From the NCBI GenBank assembly GCA_963775935.1, contig CAVZKR010000008.1:186001-250000 (forward strand): DNA of 64,000 nucleotides, written 5' to 3'. The notes below the pieces were generated by a model. The model did no database searches. It had not been told where the DNA came from and was given only the letters and a program-made list of their open reading frames with translations. The position numbers and the translations under genes are program-made. This stretch comes from JBBIPA01 sp963775935. GTDB taxonomy: Bacteria; Chloroflexota; Dehalococcoidia; GIF9; UBA5629. Shown piece by piece: positions 19,380-28,057 of this stretch. Numbering within the stretch: the stretch's first letter is position 1; each line of letters opens with the position of its first letter.

Positions 19380-20223
19380 CGATCTCTGTCCTCCAATCAT
19401 TAGTATAAACGGTCATTTTTCTTCCACGTACTAGTCCAATCAGCGTGATTCCCAGTTCATTAGCCAATCTAACCCCTAAATCTGTCGGAGCCGATACTGA
19501 GATAAGGATAGGAATATTTCTATGTGCAACTTTTAGAAGTATCTCTGATGAGATTCTACCACTGGTAATTACTATATGCTCATCTGTCGGTATATCTTTT
19601 AAAAGACATTCGCCGAAAATTTTATCAACTGCATTGTGTCTTCCTACATCTTCGTTGAATACTAAAATACGCTTCGAGTCGCAGAGAGCAGCACTATGCA
19701 CACCGTGAGTTGCCTTATAAACATCGGACCGTCGTTGAAACTCCCGTGTCAAACCCAGTACATTATTGGCTGATACCATAACCTTAGAGACGACCTTGGT
19801 CTGATTTTGCATATCAGTAATGTTGTAGAATGAAGCTCCTCTCCCACAACCTGAAGTAATAATGCGTTTAAATAAGGTGTCACTGGGAGCATCGAGATTG
19901 CTTTGAGTCTCTACACGTACTATACCTTTCGTGCTATCGACTATTACCTTTTTTATATCAGTTTTGTTCTTTATCAATCCCTCAGAAAACAGAAATCCAA
20001 CAGCCAAGTAATTGATATCTATCGGAGTGCATAGCAATGTTACCAACTCGAGATTATTTAGAATTATGGTCAGAGGTTGTTCTCTCGCCACTGCCCCATC
20101 GCTCTTGATCCTCTCCGTCTCGGTCAATTGTGATATTGGAATTTTAATTAGCTCATTTTCCATTAGTAATGTTCCAGCATATACTCGCTTCATTAAAATT
20201 TCATAGTTATAAAATACATCCAC
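19369..20223 (-). CDS. fdhD: Sulfur carrier protein FdhD
   Basis: FdhD transfers sulfur from a cysteine desulfurase to the molybdenum cofactor of formate-dehydrogenase-type enzymes. The protein shows FLFSEGLI, the catalytic-loop TSGCGRG motif (one Cys), and the VFNEDVGRHNAVDKI segment typical of the family. The start is uncertain: GTG at 20223, or ATGs 10 and 20 codons later. A desulfurase that could supply the sulfur is encoded two genes upstream. Confidence 0.92.
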   Translation of the reverse strand: MDVFYNYEILMKRVYAGTLLMENELIKIPISQLTETERIKSDGAVAREQPLTIILNNLELVTLLCTPIDINYLAVGFLFSEGLIKNKTDIKKVIVDSTKGIVRVETQSNLDAPSDTLFKRIITSGCGRGASFYNITDMQNQTKVVSKVMVSANNVLGLTREFQRRSDVYKATHGVHSAALCDSKRILVFNEDVGRHNAVDKIFGECLLKDIPTDEHIVITSGRISSEILLKVAHRNIPILISVSAPTDLGVRLANELGITLIGLVRGRKMTVYTNDWRTEIGGE

Positions 20224-20226
20224 ATC

Positions 20227-21279
20227 CTAATATCTTTCTAGAGCTTCATAAAAAGCTTTCCAGAAAGGATCAACGATAGGGTGTTCCAGTTTTTTTTCTT
20301 TGCCATTACTAATTAGCACCATTCCTTCATCTGGTCTAATCAATTCTCCAACAATGGAAGACTTAATACCCTTCTTAGACAAAGCTTTTACTACATGATC
20401 GGCTTTATGTGCTCGGCAAGTGATAATGAGAGTTCCTTCACTAATAGATGCATAGGGGTCGATATTGAAGTAGTTACAAATCTCCATGACACAATCTTCA
20501 ACTAGAATCTTTTCCTTCTCAACTCTTACACCTAAATTGGCAGCCTTGGCAATTTCATATAAACCACCCCAAATACCACACTCTGTAGCATCATGCATTG
20601 CAGAGATACCATTATCTCTGATTCCAACACTCACTGCTGTCAAGGCGTCTTCAACTACAGACATTTTATAGAAAATCTGCTGTGCTTTTTGATTAAACTC
20701 AAAGCCAAATTTTTTTTCAATTAACGTGGGGAACATACTGGCAAAAATGCCGCTAGCTTCGATAGCAGGCCCCTTAGTGATAATAATTTTATCACCAGCC
20801 CTTGCTAGTGCTGGTGTGACGTATTCATTTCTCCCACCTATGCCCACCATAGTAGCGCCACCTACCATAGGATAATGGCAATTTTCATATCTAGCTGTGT
20901 GCCCACAAATAATAGCAATACCCAGCTTAGTACATTCTAAATGAATTACATTCCACATAATGGCAAATTGCTCTTTAGTTATTTCAATGGGCAAATTTAA
21001 ATCTATGGAAAGGTACTTAGGTTTAAGTCCAGAAGTCACTGAATCAGATGCAATGATATGCAAAGCAAACCATGCCGCTTTTTCCCAACCATACTCCGGG
21101 ACAATAAAGACCGGGTCGCAGGTAAATGACACAGCCTGATTTCCTATTTCTACTATTCCTACATCAACTCCATGTTGCGGCCCCACTAAAGTACCGATAT
21201 CCTTAGCACCTAGACGGGGGAAAATCAATTCATTAAATATCTCTGGTGAAATTTTACCAATTTCTGGAAGTTCACTCAT
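20227..21279 (-). CDS. AIR synthase/HypE-like protein of unknown substrate
   Basis: The 350-residue protein has the two-domain PurM/HypE/SelD ATP-binding fold: a glycine-rich and acidic N-terminal half (SFTCDPVFIVPEYG, IIASDSVTSGLKPKYLSID, IICGHTARYENCHYPMVGG) and a C-terminal half with GIRDNGISAMHDATECGIWGGLYEIA. It lacks the C-terminal PRIC-type cysteine of true HypE (it ends EALERY) and has no SelD-like N-terminal Cys/Sec. A role in activating a sulfur or related carrier is only inferred from its position between a cysteine desulfurase and FdhD. Confidence 0.82.
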   Translation of the reverse strand: MSELPEIGKISPEIFNELIFPRLGAKDIGTLVGPQHGVDVGIVEIGNQAVSFTCDPVFIVPEYGWEKAAWFALHIIASDSVTSGLKPKYLSIDLNLPIEITKEQFAIMWNVIHLECTKLGIAIICGHTARYENCHYPMVGGATMVGIGGRNEYVTPALARAGDKIIITKGPAIEASGIFASMFPTLIEKKFGFEFNQKAQQIFYKMSVVEDALTAVSVGIRDNGISAMHDATECGIWGGLYEIAKAANLGVRVEKEKILVEDCVMEICNYFNIDPYASISEGTLIITCRAHKADHVVKALSKKGIKSSIVGELIRPDEGMVLISNGKEKKLEHPIVDPFWKAFYEALERY

Positions 21280-21315
21280 CGTATAATCTCTCCCTTTATA
21301 TTGTGTGATCTTACG

Positions 21316-22482
21316 CTAGACCTTAGTTTTGAAAAAAGGAGATATGGACCTGAGTTTCGATACAATCTTTGGTAAGATTTCTAAAACCTTTAAAATATCA
21401 TCCTCAGTAGTCCATTTACCAATGGTGAATCGCAGAGAGCTATGAGACTGCTCATGAGGAATTCCCATTGCCAGGAGCACATGCGACGGTTCCAAGCTTG
21501 AAGAACTACAAGCTGAACCAGTCGAAGCACAAATACCTTCTAAATCGAGATTCAAACACATAGACTCGCCTTCTATAAAATCAATAGTCACATTGATATT
21601 ATTAGGTAATCTCCTTCTGGGATGTCCGTTTAAACGTGTATTCGTAATGCGACTTAAAATGCCTCCGATAAATTTGTCGCGAAGAGAAGTAAGCCTTTCC
21701 GCTTCCTGCGACATTCCTTGTTGGGCTAATTCCACTGCTTTGCCAAAACCAACAATCCCTGGTACATTCTCAGTACCGGCACGTCGTCCTTTTTCCTGTG
21801 CACCTCCATGTACAAAAGGAGTTAGTTTGGTTCCTTTCCTTACGTACAATGCACCTACCCCTTTCGGACCATATAACTTATGCGCTGACATAGTCAAAAG
21901 GTCAACTCCAAGATTATTCACATTTATTGGAATATGCCCAAAGGCCTGAACTGAATCAGTATGAAAATATATCTCAGCTTCCTTGACAACTTTGCTGATC
22001 TCGGCTATTGGCTCAATAGTGCCGACCTCGTTGTTAGCATGCATTACTGAAACCAAGATTGTTTTAGGCGTAATCGCTTTTTTAACATCAACAGGATTGA
22101 CCAGTCCACTAGAATCAACTGGGAGATAAGTTAACCTGAACCCATTTTTTTCGAGAAACTTGCATGCTTCTATTACTGCGTGATGTTCTATGGAACTGAG
22201 GATTATGTGATCTCCCTTGTGCTTATTAACAAAAGCTACGCCTTTTAGCGCAAAATTGTCTGCCTCCGTCCCTCCACTGGTAAAGACAATTTCCTCTTCT
22301 CGAGCACCGATAAAAGCTGCAATCGTGGTTCTTGCTCCCTCTATAGCAGTCTTTGCTTCCTGTCCATACGAGTAAATGCTCGAAGGATTACCATAATCTT
22401 CAGCGAAATAGGGCAACATCGTTTCCAACACTTCTGGATGCGTTGGAGTTGTAGCCGCATAGTCAAGATATATTCTTTTCAC
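21316..22482 (-). CDS. Cysteine desulfurase, NifS/IscS type
   Basis: This PLP enzyme removes sulfur from cysteine as an enzyme-bound persulfide. Visible features are the N-terminal YLDYAATTPTHPEVLE, the PLP lysine in MSAHKLYGPKGVGALY, HTDSVQAFGH, and the active Cys in STGSACSSSSLEPSHVL. It starts 2 nt after the NIL gene, so the two are coupled. Likely sulfur acceptors are an Fe-S system not seen here, and FdhD encoded downstream. Confidence 0.93.
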   Translation of the reverse strand: MKRIYLDYAATTPTHPEVLETMLPYFAEDYGNPSSIYSYGQEAKTAIEGARTTIAAFIGAREEEIVFTSGGTEADNFALKGVAFVNKHKGDHIILSSIEHHAVIEACKFLEKNGFRLTYLPVDSSGLVNPVDVKKAITPKTILVSVMHANNEVGTIEPIAEISKVVKEAEIYFHTDSVQAFGHIPINVNNLGVDLLTMSAHKLYGPKGVGALYVRKGTKLTPFVHGGAQEKGRRAGTENVPGIVGFGKAVELAQQGMSQEAERLTSLRDKFIGGILSRITNTRLNGHPRRRLPNNINVTIDFIEGESMCLNLDLEGICASTGSACSSSSLEPSHVLLAMGIPHEQSHSSLRFTIGKWTTEDDILKVLEILPKIVSKLRSISPFFKTKV

Positions 22483-22484
22483 AG

Positions 22485-22727
22485 TTAGCCCTCAACAATG
22501 TCTCCAGTGATAGGATCTACTCTCACACCTTGCGAAACCACCCAGGCAATGCCTTTCTCAATAGCATTTTCTTCTCCCTCCAACTCCAGAACCACCCACC
22601 CTTTATTTTCAGATACATCGGCACGGCGAATATTTGTGATAATATCGAATCCTTTGCCAAGCTTATATATTATGGGTTCTTTAATGAGCTCCTTGGGAAA
22701 GGTAAACATTATCTGTCTTTTTGCCAT
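22485..22727 (-). CDS. Stand-alone NIL domain protein
   Basis: This 80-residue protein matches the NIL (ferredoxin-like fold) domain found at the C-terminus of MetN transporters and fused to ferredoxins in methanogens. Segments seen are FTFPKELIKEPIIYKLGKGF, SENKGWVVLELEGEENAIEKG and a short final strand. It has no cysteines and no fused ferredoxin. AGGAG lies 9 nt before the ATG. Its tight pairing with the desulfurase suggests a sulfur-handling or methionine-sensing role. Confidence 0.82.
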   Translation of the reverse strand: MAKRQIMFTFPKELIKEPIIYKLGKGFDIITNIRRADVSENKGWVVLELEGEENAIEKGIAWVVSQGVRVDPITGDIVEG

Positions 22728-22781
22728 CTAGTGTACTCCTATGTTTTATCAATGGTTTAGCAGCAATACAATATAACACAT

Positions 22782-24005
22782 TCAAGCTCTTTGGTTTAAG
22801 GCATCTTCGAATGACTCAACTGTTGGCTGCACAGTGATCGGCTTGACAATATCACTCAATACCTCTTGTGTTCTTGGCCCAGCGCCTGTGATAAGGGCAA
22901 CTATAACCTCATTTTTATTGACTGCACTTGAATTAACCAGCTTTTTTAATGCTGCTATTACTACTCCTCCAGTTGCCTCAGCGAAAATACCCTCCGTCTG
23001 AGCCAATAATTCCATACCCTCTATTGCTTCTTCATCGAGAACAGCATAGGCACCTCCACCCGATTGCCTAGCCACCATCAATGCATAATATCCGTCAGCC
23101 GGATTGCCAATGGCTATTGACTTGGCGATAGTATCTGGTTTTACGGGATGTATATGGAGAGTCCCTGCGCTAAAAGAATTAACTATGGGCGATGCACCCG
23201 CAGCTTGAGCGATATACATATGAGTGTTGAGCGGGTCTACCAGACCAAGCATCGCCAATTCATCTAAACCTTTCCATATTCTGGTAAAGAGAAGTCCAGA
23301 CGCCGCCGGCGCTATTATGCAACCAGGGGCATGCCACTCCAGTTGTTCTGTAATCTCGTAGCTTAATGTTTTGCTCCCTTCGGCGTAATAGGGACGCAGA
23401 TTAATGTTGATGAAGCCCCAATTATACCTTTTTGTCAGCCTGCTGCAAAGTTGACTAACATCGTCATAACCTCCCTCGACTTTAATTAAGACAGGATTGT
23501 AAATTGCAGCGCCTATTAACTTGCCTGATTCCAAATTCGCAGGAACAAAAACATAGGCTTTTAAGTTGGCTTTTGCCGCGTGAGCTGCCACACTGGCAGC
23601 AAGATTGCCTGTTGAAGCACACGCTATTGTATCAAACCCAAACTCTAATGCCTTTGTCACGGCAACCGATACAGGCCTATCTTTAAAAGAATACGTTGGA
23701 TTTAAGCAGTCATTTTTGATGTACAAATGCTCAAGTCCAAGTCTGCGTCCCAGATTGTCGGCTCTGATTAGAGGAGTATAGCCTGTGCCAATATCCACCT
23801 CTTCACTATCGACAGGAAGGAAATCGCGGTAACGCCACATAGTATGCGGCCCACGCGCTATTTTCTCTCGGCTCATTGCACCAGCGAGAGCTTTATAATC
23901 ATAGCTAACATCTAGTGGGCTAAAGCAGAACTCACAGACATTAAGAGGCTGCAGGGAATACTGTTGTCCGCATTTCCTGCAGCGCAAGAATCTGGCATAC
24001 GACAA
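22782..24005 (-). CDS. thrC: Threonine synthase with N-terminal zinc ribbon
   Basis: Threonine synthase converts O-phosphohomoserine to threonine with PLP. The N-terminus has a four-Cys ribbon (CRKCGQQY, then CEFC). The PLP lysine lies in TYSFKDRPVSVA and the phosphate loop is ASTGNLAASVAAHA. At 407 residues it is the long-chain class that in plants and archaea carries the ribbon. Related PLP enzymes, such as cysteate synthase, share this pattern, so the substrate is not fully certain. It lies in the sulfur/amino acid block. Confidence 0.87.
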   Translation of the reverse strand: MSYARFLRCRKCGQQYSLQPLNVCEFCFSPLDVSYDYKALAGAMSREKIARGPHTMWRYRDFLPVDSEEVDIGTGYTPLIRADNLGRRLGLEHLYIKNDCLNPTYSFKDRPVSVAVTKALEFGFDTIACASTGNLAASVAAHAAKANLKAYVFVPANLESGKLIGAAIYNPVLIKVEGGYDDVSQLCSRLTKRYNWGFININLRPYYAEGSKTLSYEITEQLEWHAPGCIIAPAASGLLFTRIWKGLDELAMLGLVDPLNTHMYIAQAAGASPIVNSFSAGTLHIHPVKPDTIAKSIAIGNPADGYYALMVARQSGGGAYAVLDEEAIEGMELLAQTEGIFAEATGGVVIAALKKLVNSSAVNKNEVIVALITGAGPRTQEVLSDIVKPITVQPTVESFEDALNQRA

Positions 24006-24140
24006 ATTGCCGCCTTTCTCTGGTACCCCTGATACCAGTCTTGAGTTTTATTAATCTAAGTTTGATGTATCATATGTATTTCCCAAAATGTATGTGCTTG
24101 ATTGTAATTTTATAACTCGTTCCCCTATTAGTGCTCATTG

Positions 24141-24764
24141 TTATCCAGGTTTGAGGGTCGCCTGATATGAATTCACCAATTCAGCTTCATTCATGACAAT
24201 ATTACCATCGACGATTTTATATTGGACCACTGCTTTGGGATAGTTAACACAAGGTCCTTTAATCCCAGCTCCGGTTTTGGCCTTGAAAGTTGTAGCACAT
24301 ATGTCGCAAACTAAAATATCGCTATCAAGACTGTAACTAATTCCTTTGCATGGGGGACAGATGCTTGCTCGAACGTAAATTTCACCATCTAATATGTAAG
24401 CCATAAAAGTCAGGTTACTACCTTGCTTGGTTAACTTAAAGTGCGTATTCCAATTATTCTTAACTTCGTTAATAGGGATGGATACAATGCTACTATTGAC
24501 TTGCGGTTCAATCCATTTTGCCTTTATCAGCCCGGATGGTTTTGGAGTGGATGGTGGTGTTGTAACTGGATTAGGGACGGGTGTGGGTGCTGGTATAGAT
24601 ATCGTTGCCTGTTCTGGTTTTTGAGCAGATACAGGCTTTGATGCTGGTGGGGAACATGCAACTAACGATGAGAACAGTACAAGCAGTAACAATATCGATA
24701 GTGTAATAGCGATTGACTTAGTCGGTCTAGTTAACGTTAGTAAGAATATTATTTTCTTTACCAT
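24141..24764 (-). CDS. DUF2318-like cysteine-rich lipoprotein
   Basis: The start at 24764 is set by GGAGG 7 nt upstream and overlaps the end of the ABC ATPase gene. A lipoprotein signal ends LVAC, followed by a Pro/Thr-rich linker and a C-terminal domain with CPPC, CDIC and a later GPC. This matches the DUF2318 (Fe-S or metal-binding membrane protein) pattern. In Campylobacter P19-type iron systems DUF2318 proteins are encoded with FtsX-like ABC transporters, as here, but FTR1 and P19 are missing from this locus. A redox or metal role at the outer membrane face is inferred. Confidence 0.78.
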   Translation of the reverse strand: MVKKIIFLLTLTRPTKSIAITLSILLLLVLFSSLVACSPPASKPVSAQKPEQATISIPAPTPVPNPVTTPPSTPKPSGLIKAKWIEPQVNSSIVSIPINEVKNNWNTHFKLTKQGSNLTFMAYILDGEIYVRASICPPCKGISYSLDSDILVCDICATTFKAKTGAGIKGPCVNYPKAVVQYKIVDGNIVMNEAELVNSYQATLKPG

Positions 24765-25449
24765 TGATTTCCTCCTTTTTATTTGTAATTCTATCCACAA
24801 TTTGGCCATCATTAAGAAAGACGATCTCTTTGGCATGCTTGGCTACTGCTGGGTCATGGGTAACCATGATGATGCCACGTCCCTCTTTATTCAACTGATT
24901 AAATAAGTCTAATATACCTCCTCCTGTTTTTTGATCCATATTACCTGTAGGCTCATCTGCCAGAATGAGTAATGGATTATTAACCAGCGCTCGGGCAATG
25001 GCGACTCTCTGTTGTTCGCCACCGCTCAATTGGCTGGGCTTGTGCTCAGCCCTTTTTTCTAACCCAACCTTTTTAAGCATTTCCAGTGATTGGTGAACAA
25101 TCCCATTCTTCATCCCGCAAAATGTTAAAGGTAGGAGAACGTTCTCCATTGCGCTGAGAGAAGGTAAGAGATGATATTGCTGAAAAACGTAGGCAATTTT
25201 GCCTCTCCTGATATCAACCAATTCATTTTCACTCAGATTATCTATGCGTTGTCCATCCAATATCACTTCACCACTCGAAATCTGGTCCAATCCTCCTATG
25301 ATATTCAATAAGGTTGATTTCCCACTCCCCGAAGGTCCCATAACCGCAATAAAGTCACCTGTGTCCACCCTGAGGGAAACATTGTCTAGCGCAACCACCT
25401 TGCTTGTTCCCTCACCATAAACCTTCGATGCATTTTTAACTTCTAACAT
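24727..25449 (-). CDS. MacB/LolD-type ABC transporter ATPase
   Basis: The 240-residue ATPase shows Walker A (GPSGSGKSTLLNIIGG), Q-loop (VFQQYHLLPSLSAMEN), signature LSGGEQQRVAIARAL, Walker B (LLILADEPTGNMD) and the switch His (MVTHDPAVAKHA). The family pairs with FtsX-like permeases such as the gene 14 nt upstream. These transporters act as mechanotransmitters or exporters of lipoproteins, peptides or drugs rather than importers. Confidence 0.92.
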   Translation of the reverse strand: MLEVKNASKVYGEGTSKVVALDNVSLRVDTGDFIAVMGPSGSGKSTLLNIIGGLDQISSGEVILDGQRIDNLSENELVDIRRGKIAYVFQQYHLLPSLSAMENVLLPLTFCGMKNGIVHQSLEMLKKVGLEKRAEHKPSQLSGGEQQRVAIARALVNNPLLILADEPTGNMDQKTGGGILDLFNQLNKEGRGIIMVTHDPAVAKHAKEIVFLNDGQIVDRITNKKEEINGKENNILTNVN

Positions 25450-25463
25450 TGTTCATGCCTCAC

Positions 25464-26672
25464 TTATAATGACCTGAAAGAGTCAGCGACTCTAATCCTG
25501 GCAGCACGAAATGCTGGATACAAGGTTGCGATAATGGCGACGAGAATGGCGAGAACCAGCGCCATAGGGAAGTACATCGGAACATACGTGACACTCGTTC
25601 CTTCCAAGAGCACTGGCCCGATGATATATGCCAGCAGTGAGCCGACAATAAATCCGAATATACCTCCGATTATGCCAATAATGAACGCTTCATACATGAA
25701 CATCTTAATTATCTGGTTACGGGATGCTCCTACCGCTCTCATGATCCCGATATCTTTAATCCTCTCGTGTACCGAGGTCATCATCGTGTTAATTACCCCA
25801 AACAAACCTACAGCCAACGTAATTATGGCCATAGCTATCATGAATCTGTTAATTTTTTCGAGCATGCCCATTTCGGTTGCAGCTACCTGTTTCACTGCTA
25901 CTGCTCGGATGCCTGGAATGTCTTTATTTATGGCATCTGCAATAATTTCCACAGGGCATGCATTGCATAGAGCGCGGATATCTATCGAAGACACTAAGCC
26001 CTCTTTATTAAAGACTTTCTGCAATGTATCTATAGGAATAAATATTTGGTAGTCATCATTTGCACCTGTCTCATCAAGGATGCCAGAAACGATCAAGTTA
26101 CTACCATTGATTGATATTTGGCTACCGACGTTTAGCTTTAAAAGGGAGGCTGCCACCACTCCCACTAAAGCATGGTCTGGATTCTGAATATATTCTCCTT
26201 CTTTTATTTTCCACCATGTTTTAATCGTGCTCTCCTCCGTGGGTTGTATCCCAACCACCATCACGGAAGCTCCTTCAACTTTTGTGTTCACGAATAATTT
26301 GGGAGCAAGAGTGGCAATGTTGCCGCCGTCGTCCTGAAACTTTGTTCCTCGACTGGCAAAGCCCTTTCTTATTTCCTCATCAGCTATTTGCTGCATCTGG
26401 GGCAATTTATCCGCAGCTATGTAATTCTCTCCTACTGTCAAAGTCCCCAGGCTTATATCGCCCAGTTTCATATCCAGACTACTTACTGCTGGTACCACGG
26501 TAAGATTGGGTCCATATTTCTCCAACTGCGCAGTAATTCGTTCTTGCCCGGCAAGCGCAATGGTAAGTATGCTGACCACGGTCATGGTGCCTATCACCAC
26601 CCCAAGTGCAGCATACAATACACGCTTCTTTCTGCGCATGACATCTTTAGCAACTATCCTATAGAGTTTCAT
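25464..26672 (-). CDS. MacB/FtsX-type ABC permease
   Basis: The 402-residue protein has one N-terminal membrane helix, a large extracellular domain (residues 45-265) and three C-terminal helices (MIAMAIITLAVGLFGVINTMM, the EAFIIGIIGGIFGFIVGSLLAY region, and a last helix before PAFRAARIRVADSFRSL), the MacB topology. The extracellular domain has two neighbouring Cys (ALCNACPVEI). It forms a transporter with the downstream ATPase. Substrate unknown. Confidence 0.9.
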   Translation of the reverse strand: MKLYRIVAKDVMRRKKRVLYAALGVVIGTMTVVSILTIALAGQERITAQLEKYGPNLTVVPAVSSLDMKLGDISLGTLTVGENYIAADKLPQMQQIADEEIRKGFASRGTKFQDDGGNIATLAPKLFVNTKVEGASVMVVGIQPTEESTIKTWWKIKEGEYIQNPDHALVGVVAASLLKLNVGSQISINGSNLIVSGILDETGANDDYQIFIPIDTLQKVFNKEGLVSSIDIRALCNACPVEIIADAINKDIPGIRAVAVKQVAATEMGMLEKINRFMIAMAIITLAVGLFGVINTMMTSVHERIKDIGIMRAVGASRNQIIKMFMYEAFIIGIIGGIFGFIVGSLLAYIIGPVLLEGTSVTYVPMYFPMALVLAILVAIIATLYPAFRAARIRVADSFRSL

Positions 26673-26679
26673 TCAGAAG

Positions 26680-27831
26680 CTATACCTCCTTGGCAGATTT
26701 GAATGCCTGATCCAAATCCATAATCAAATCTTCGACGTTTTCCAGTCCTATTGATAACCTAATTATGCCATTGTTAATCCCGATTTCCTTTCGGTAATTC
26801 TCTGGCATTGAACCGTGGCTCATAGTAGCGGGATGCTCCGCCAGGGAAGCAACCCCACCAAGCGATTCTGCCAGGGAAAAGATCTTTAAATTTCTAAGAA
26901 AGGTGCTGGCACGTTTGGTACCTCCTCTTATCTCAAACGATACCATACCGCCAAATCCCTTCATTTGACGTTTGGCAATTTCATGTCCCGGGTGTGATTT
27001 CAAGCCGGGATAAAATACTTTCTTTACACCATTTTGCCTCGTAAGATAATCCGAAATTGTTACAGCGTTTTCCTGATGTTGCCTCATCCTTACAGCTAGT
27101 GTCTCAATTCCCCTGAGTACCAACCAACAATCAAACGGAGCAGCACAGGTTCCCATAGCGTTGAGAAGGAATTGAACTCTCTGGGCTAAATCATCAGTGG
27201 TAGTCACTACTGCTCCTCCGACAACATCGCAGTGCCCATTGAGATATTTCGTAGTTGAATGGACGACAATATCGATCCCATAATCAATTGGCCTCAGAAA
27301 ATAGGGGGTGGCGAAAGTGTTATCGATTACACTCAGTAATTTATACTTCCGTGCGACATCAACAACCATCTCAAGATCGGTAATATTGAGCAGAGGGTTA
27401 GAAGGAGTCTCTAACCACAGCATCTTGGTATTGGGTTTAATAGCCTTCTCAATTACGTCTCTATCGCTCATTCTTACGAAAGTAAACTTAAGTCCAAGGT
27501 CTTTCATTACGTTCTCGAATAACCTGTAGGTACCACCATAAACATCATCTGTTGATATCACATGGTCTCCAGACTTAAGTAAGTGTATAACCGTGGTTTC
27601 AGCAGCCATGCCAGTAGCAAAAGCGAAACCAGCTTTCCCACCCTCAAGCCTGACAATTGTATCCTCTAGGACTTTTCTGGTCGGATTTGCTGAACGAGAG
27701 TAATCATACCCCCTTGTTTTTCCGATGTCCTCAAACACAAATGTCGAAGTCTGATATATGGGTACCGAGATAGCACCACATTTAGCATCAGGTCTCTCTC
27801 CTGCGTGAATTGCAATCGTCTCAAATTTCAT
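26680..27831 (-). CDS. Cystathionine gamma-synthase/gamma-lyase family PLP enzyme
   Basis: This trans-sulfuration enzyme has the Cys/Met-metabolism signature: the PLP lysine in HSTTKYLNGHCDVVGG, YSRSANPTRKVLE, the FATGMAAETTVIHLL region and SLGGVASLAEHPATMSH at the C-terminus. The 383-residue length is normal. Sequence alone does not separate synthase, gamma-lyase and methionine gamma-lyase. It follows cysK after 226 nt and precedes the ABC permease by 7 nt. Confidence 0.92.
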   Translation of the reverse strand: MKFETIAIHAGERPDAKCGAISVPIYQTSTFVFEDIGKTRGYDYSRSANPTRKVLEDTIVRLEGGKAGFAFATGMAAETTVIHLLKSGDHVISTDDVYGGTYRLFENVMKDLGLKFTFVRMSDRDVIEKAIKPNTKMLWLETPSNPLLNITDLEMVVDVARKYKLLSVIDNTFATPYFLRPIDYGIDIVVHSTTKYLNGHCDVVGGAVVTTTDDLAQRVQFLLNAMGTCAAPFDCWLVLRGIETLAVRMRQHQENAVTISDYLTRQNGVKKVFYPGLKSHPGHEIAKRQMKGFGGMVSFEIRGGTKRASTFLRNLKIFSLAESLGGVASLAEHPATMSHGSMPENYRKEIGINNGIIRLSIGLENVEDLIMDLDQAFKSAKEV

Positions 27832-27970
27832 ATCATTATCCTTAAATTAATAAGTATTAAGACCATTTGGAGCATATTAGTACACTTTATAACCAATAAT
27901 GTTAAATAAGCCATATGGAGGAATTATGGAAAATTCGTGATAACATTATGTGGTTTGGCGAGTATATGTT

Positions 27971-27985
27971 TATCCAGGATGGATA
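27971..27985. promoter_or_regulatory. Short dyad upstream of the trans-sulfuration gene
   Basis: TATCCA, a 3-nt spacer and TGGATA form a perfect 6-bp dyad about 140 nt before the cystathionine enzyme start. The rest of the 226-nt gap between cysK and this gene shows no clear promoter or gene. Regulatory function is speculative. Confidence 0.3.
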
Positions 27986-28057
27986 TCGTTAAATAGTAAC
28001 ATCCCTCCGCACTAAAAGCTCTGACACTTAAAAATACCAGCTATTCTCCCCTGTGAT

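Noticed and set aside
25534..26052. 172-codon open frame antisense to the MacB-like permease
   Set aside because: Its composition mirrors the permease codons (many Met, Ile, Thr), it has no ribosome-binding site and the opposite strand encodes a clear family protein.
27919..27936. Tiny plus-strand frame after a GGAGG in the cysK gap
   Set aside because: It stops after four codons; no coding value.
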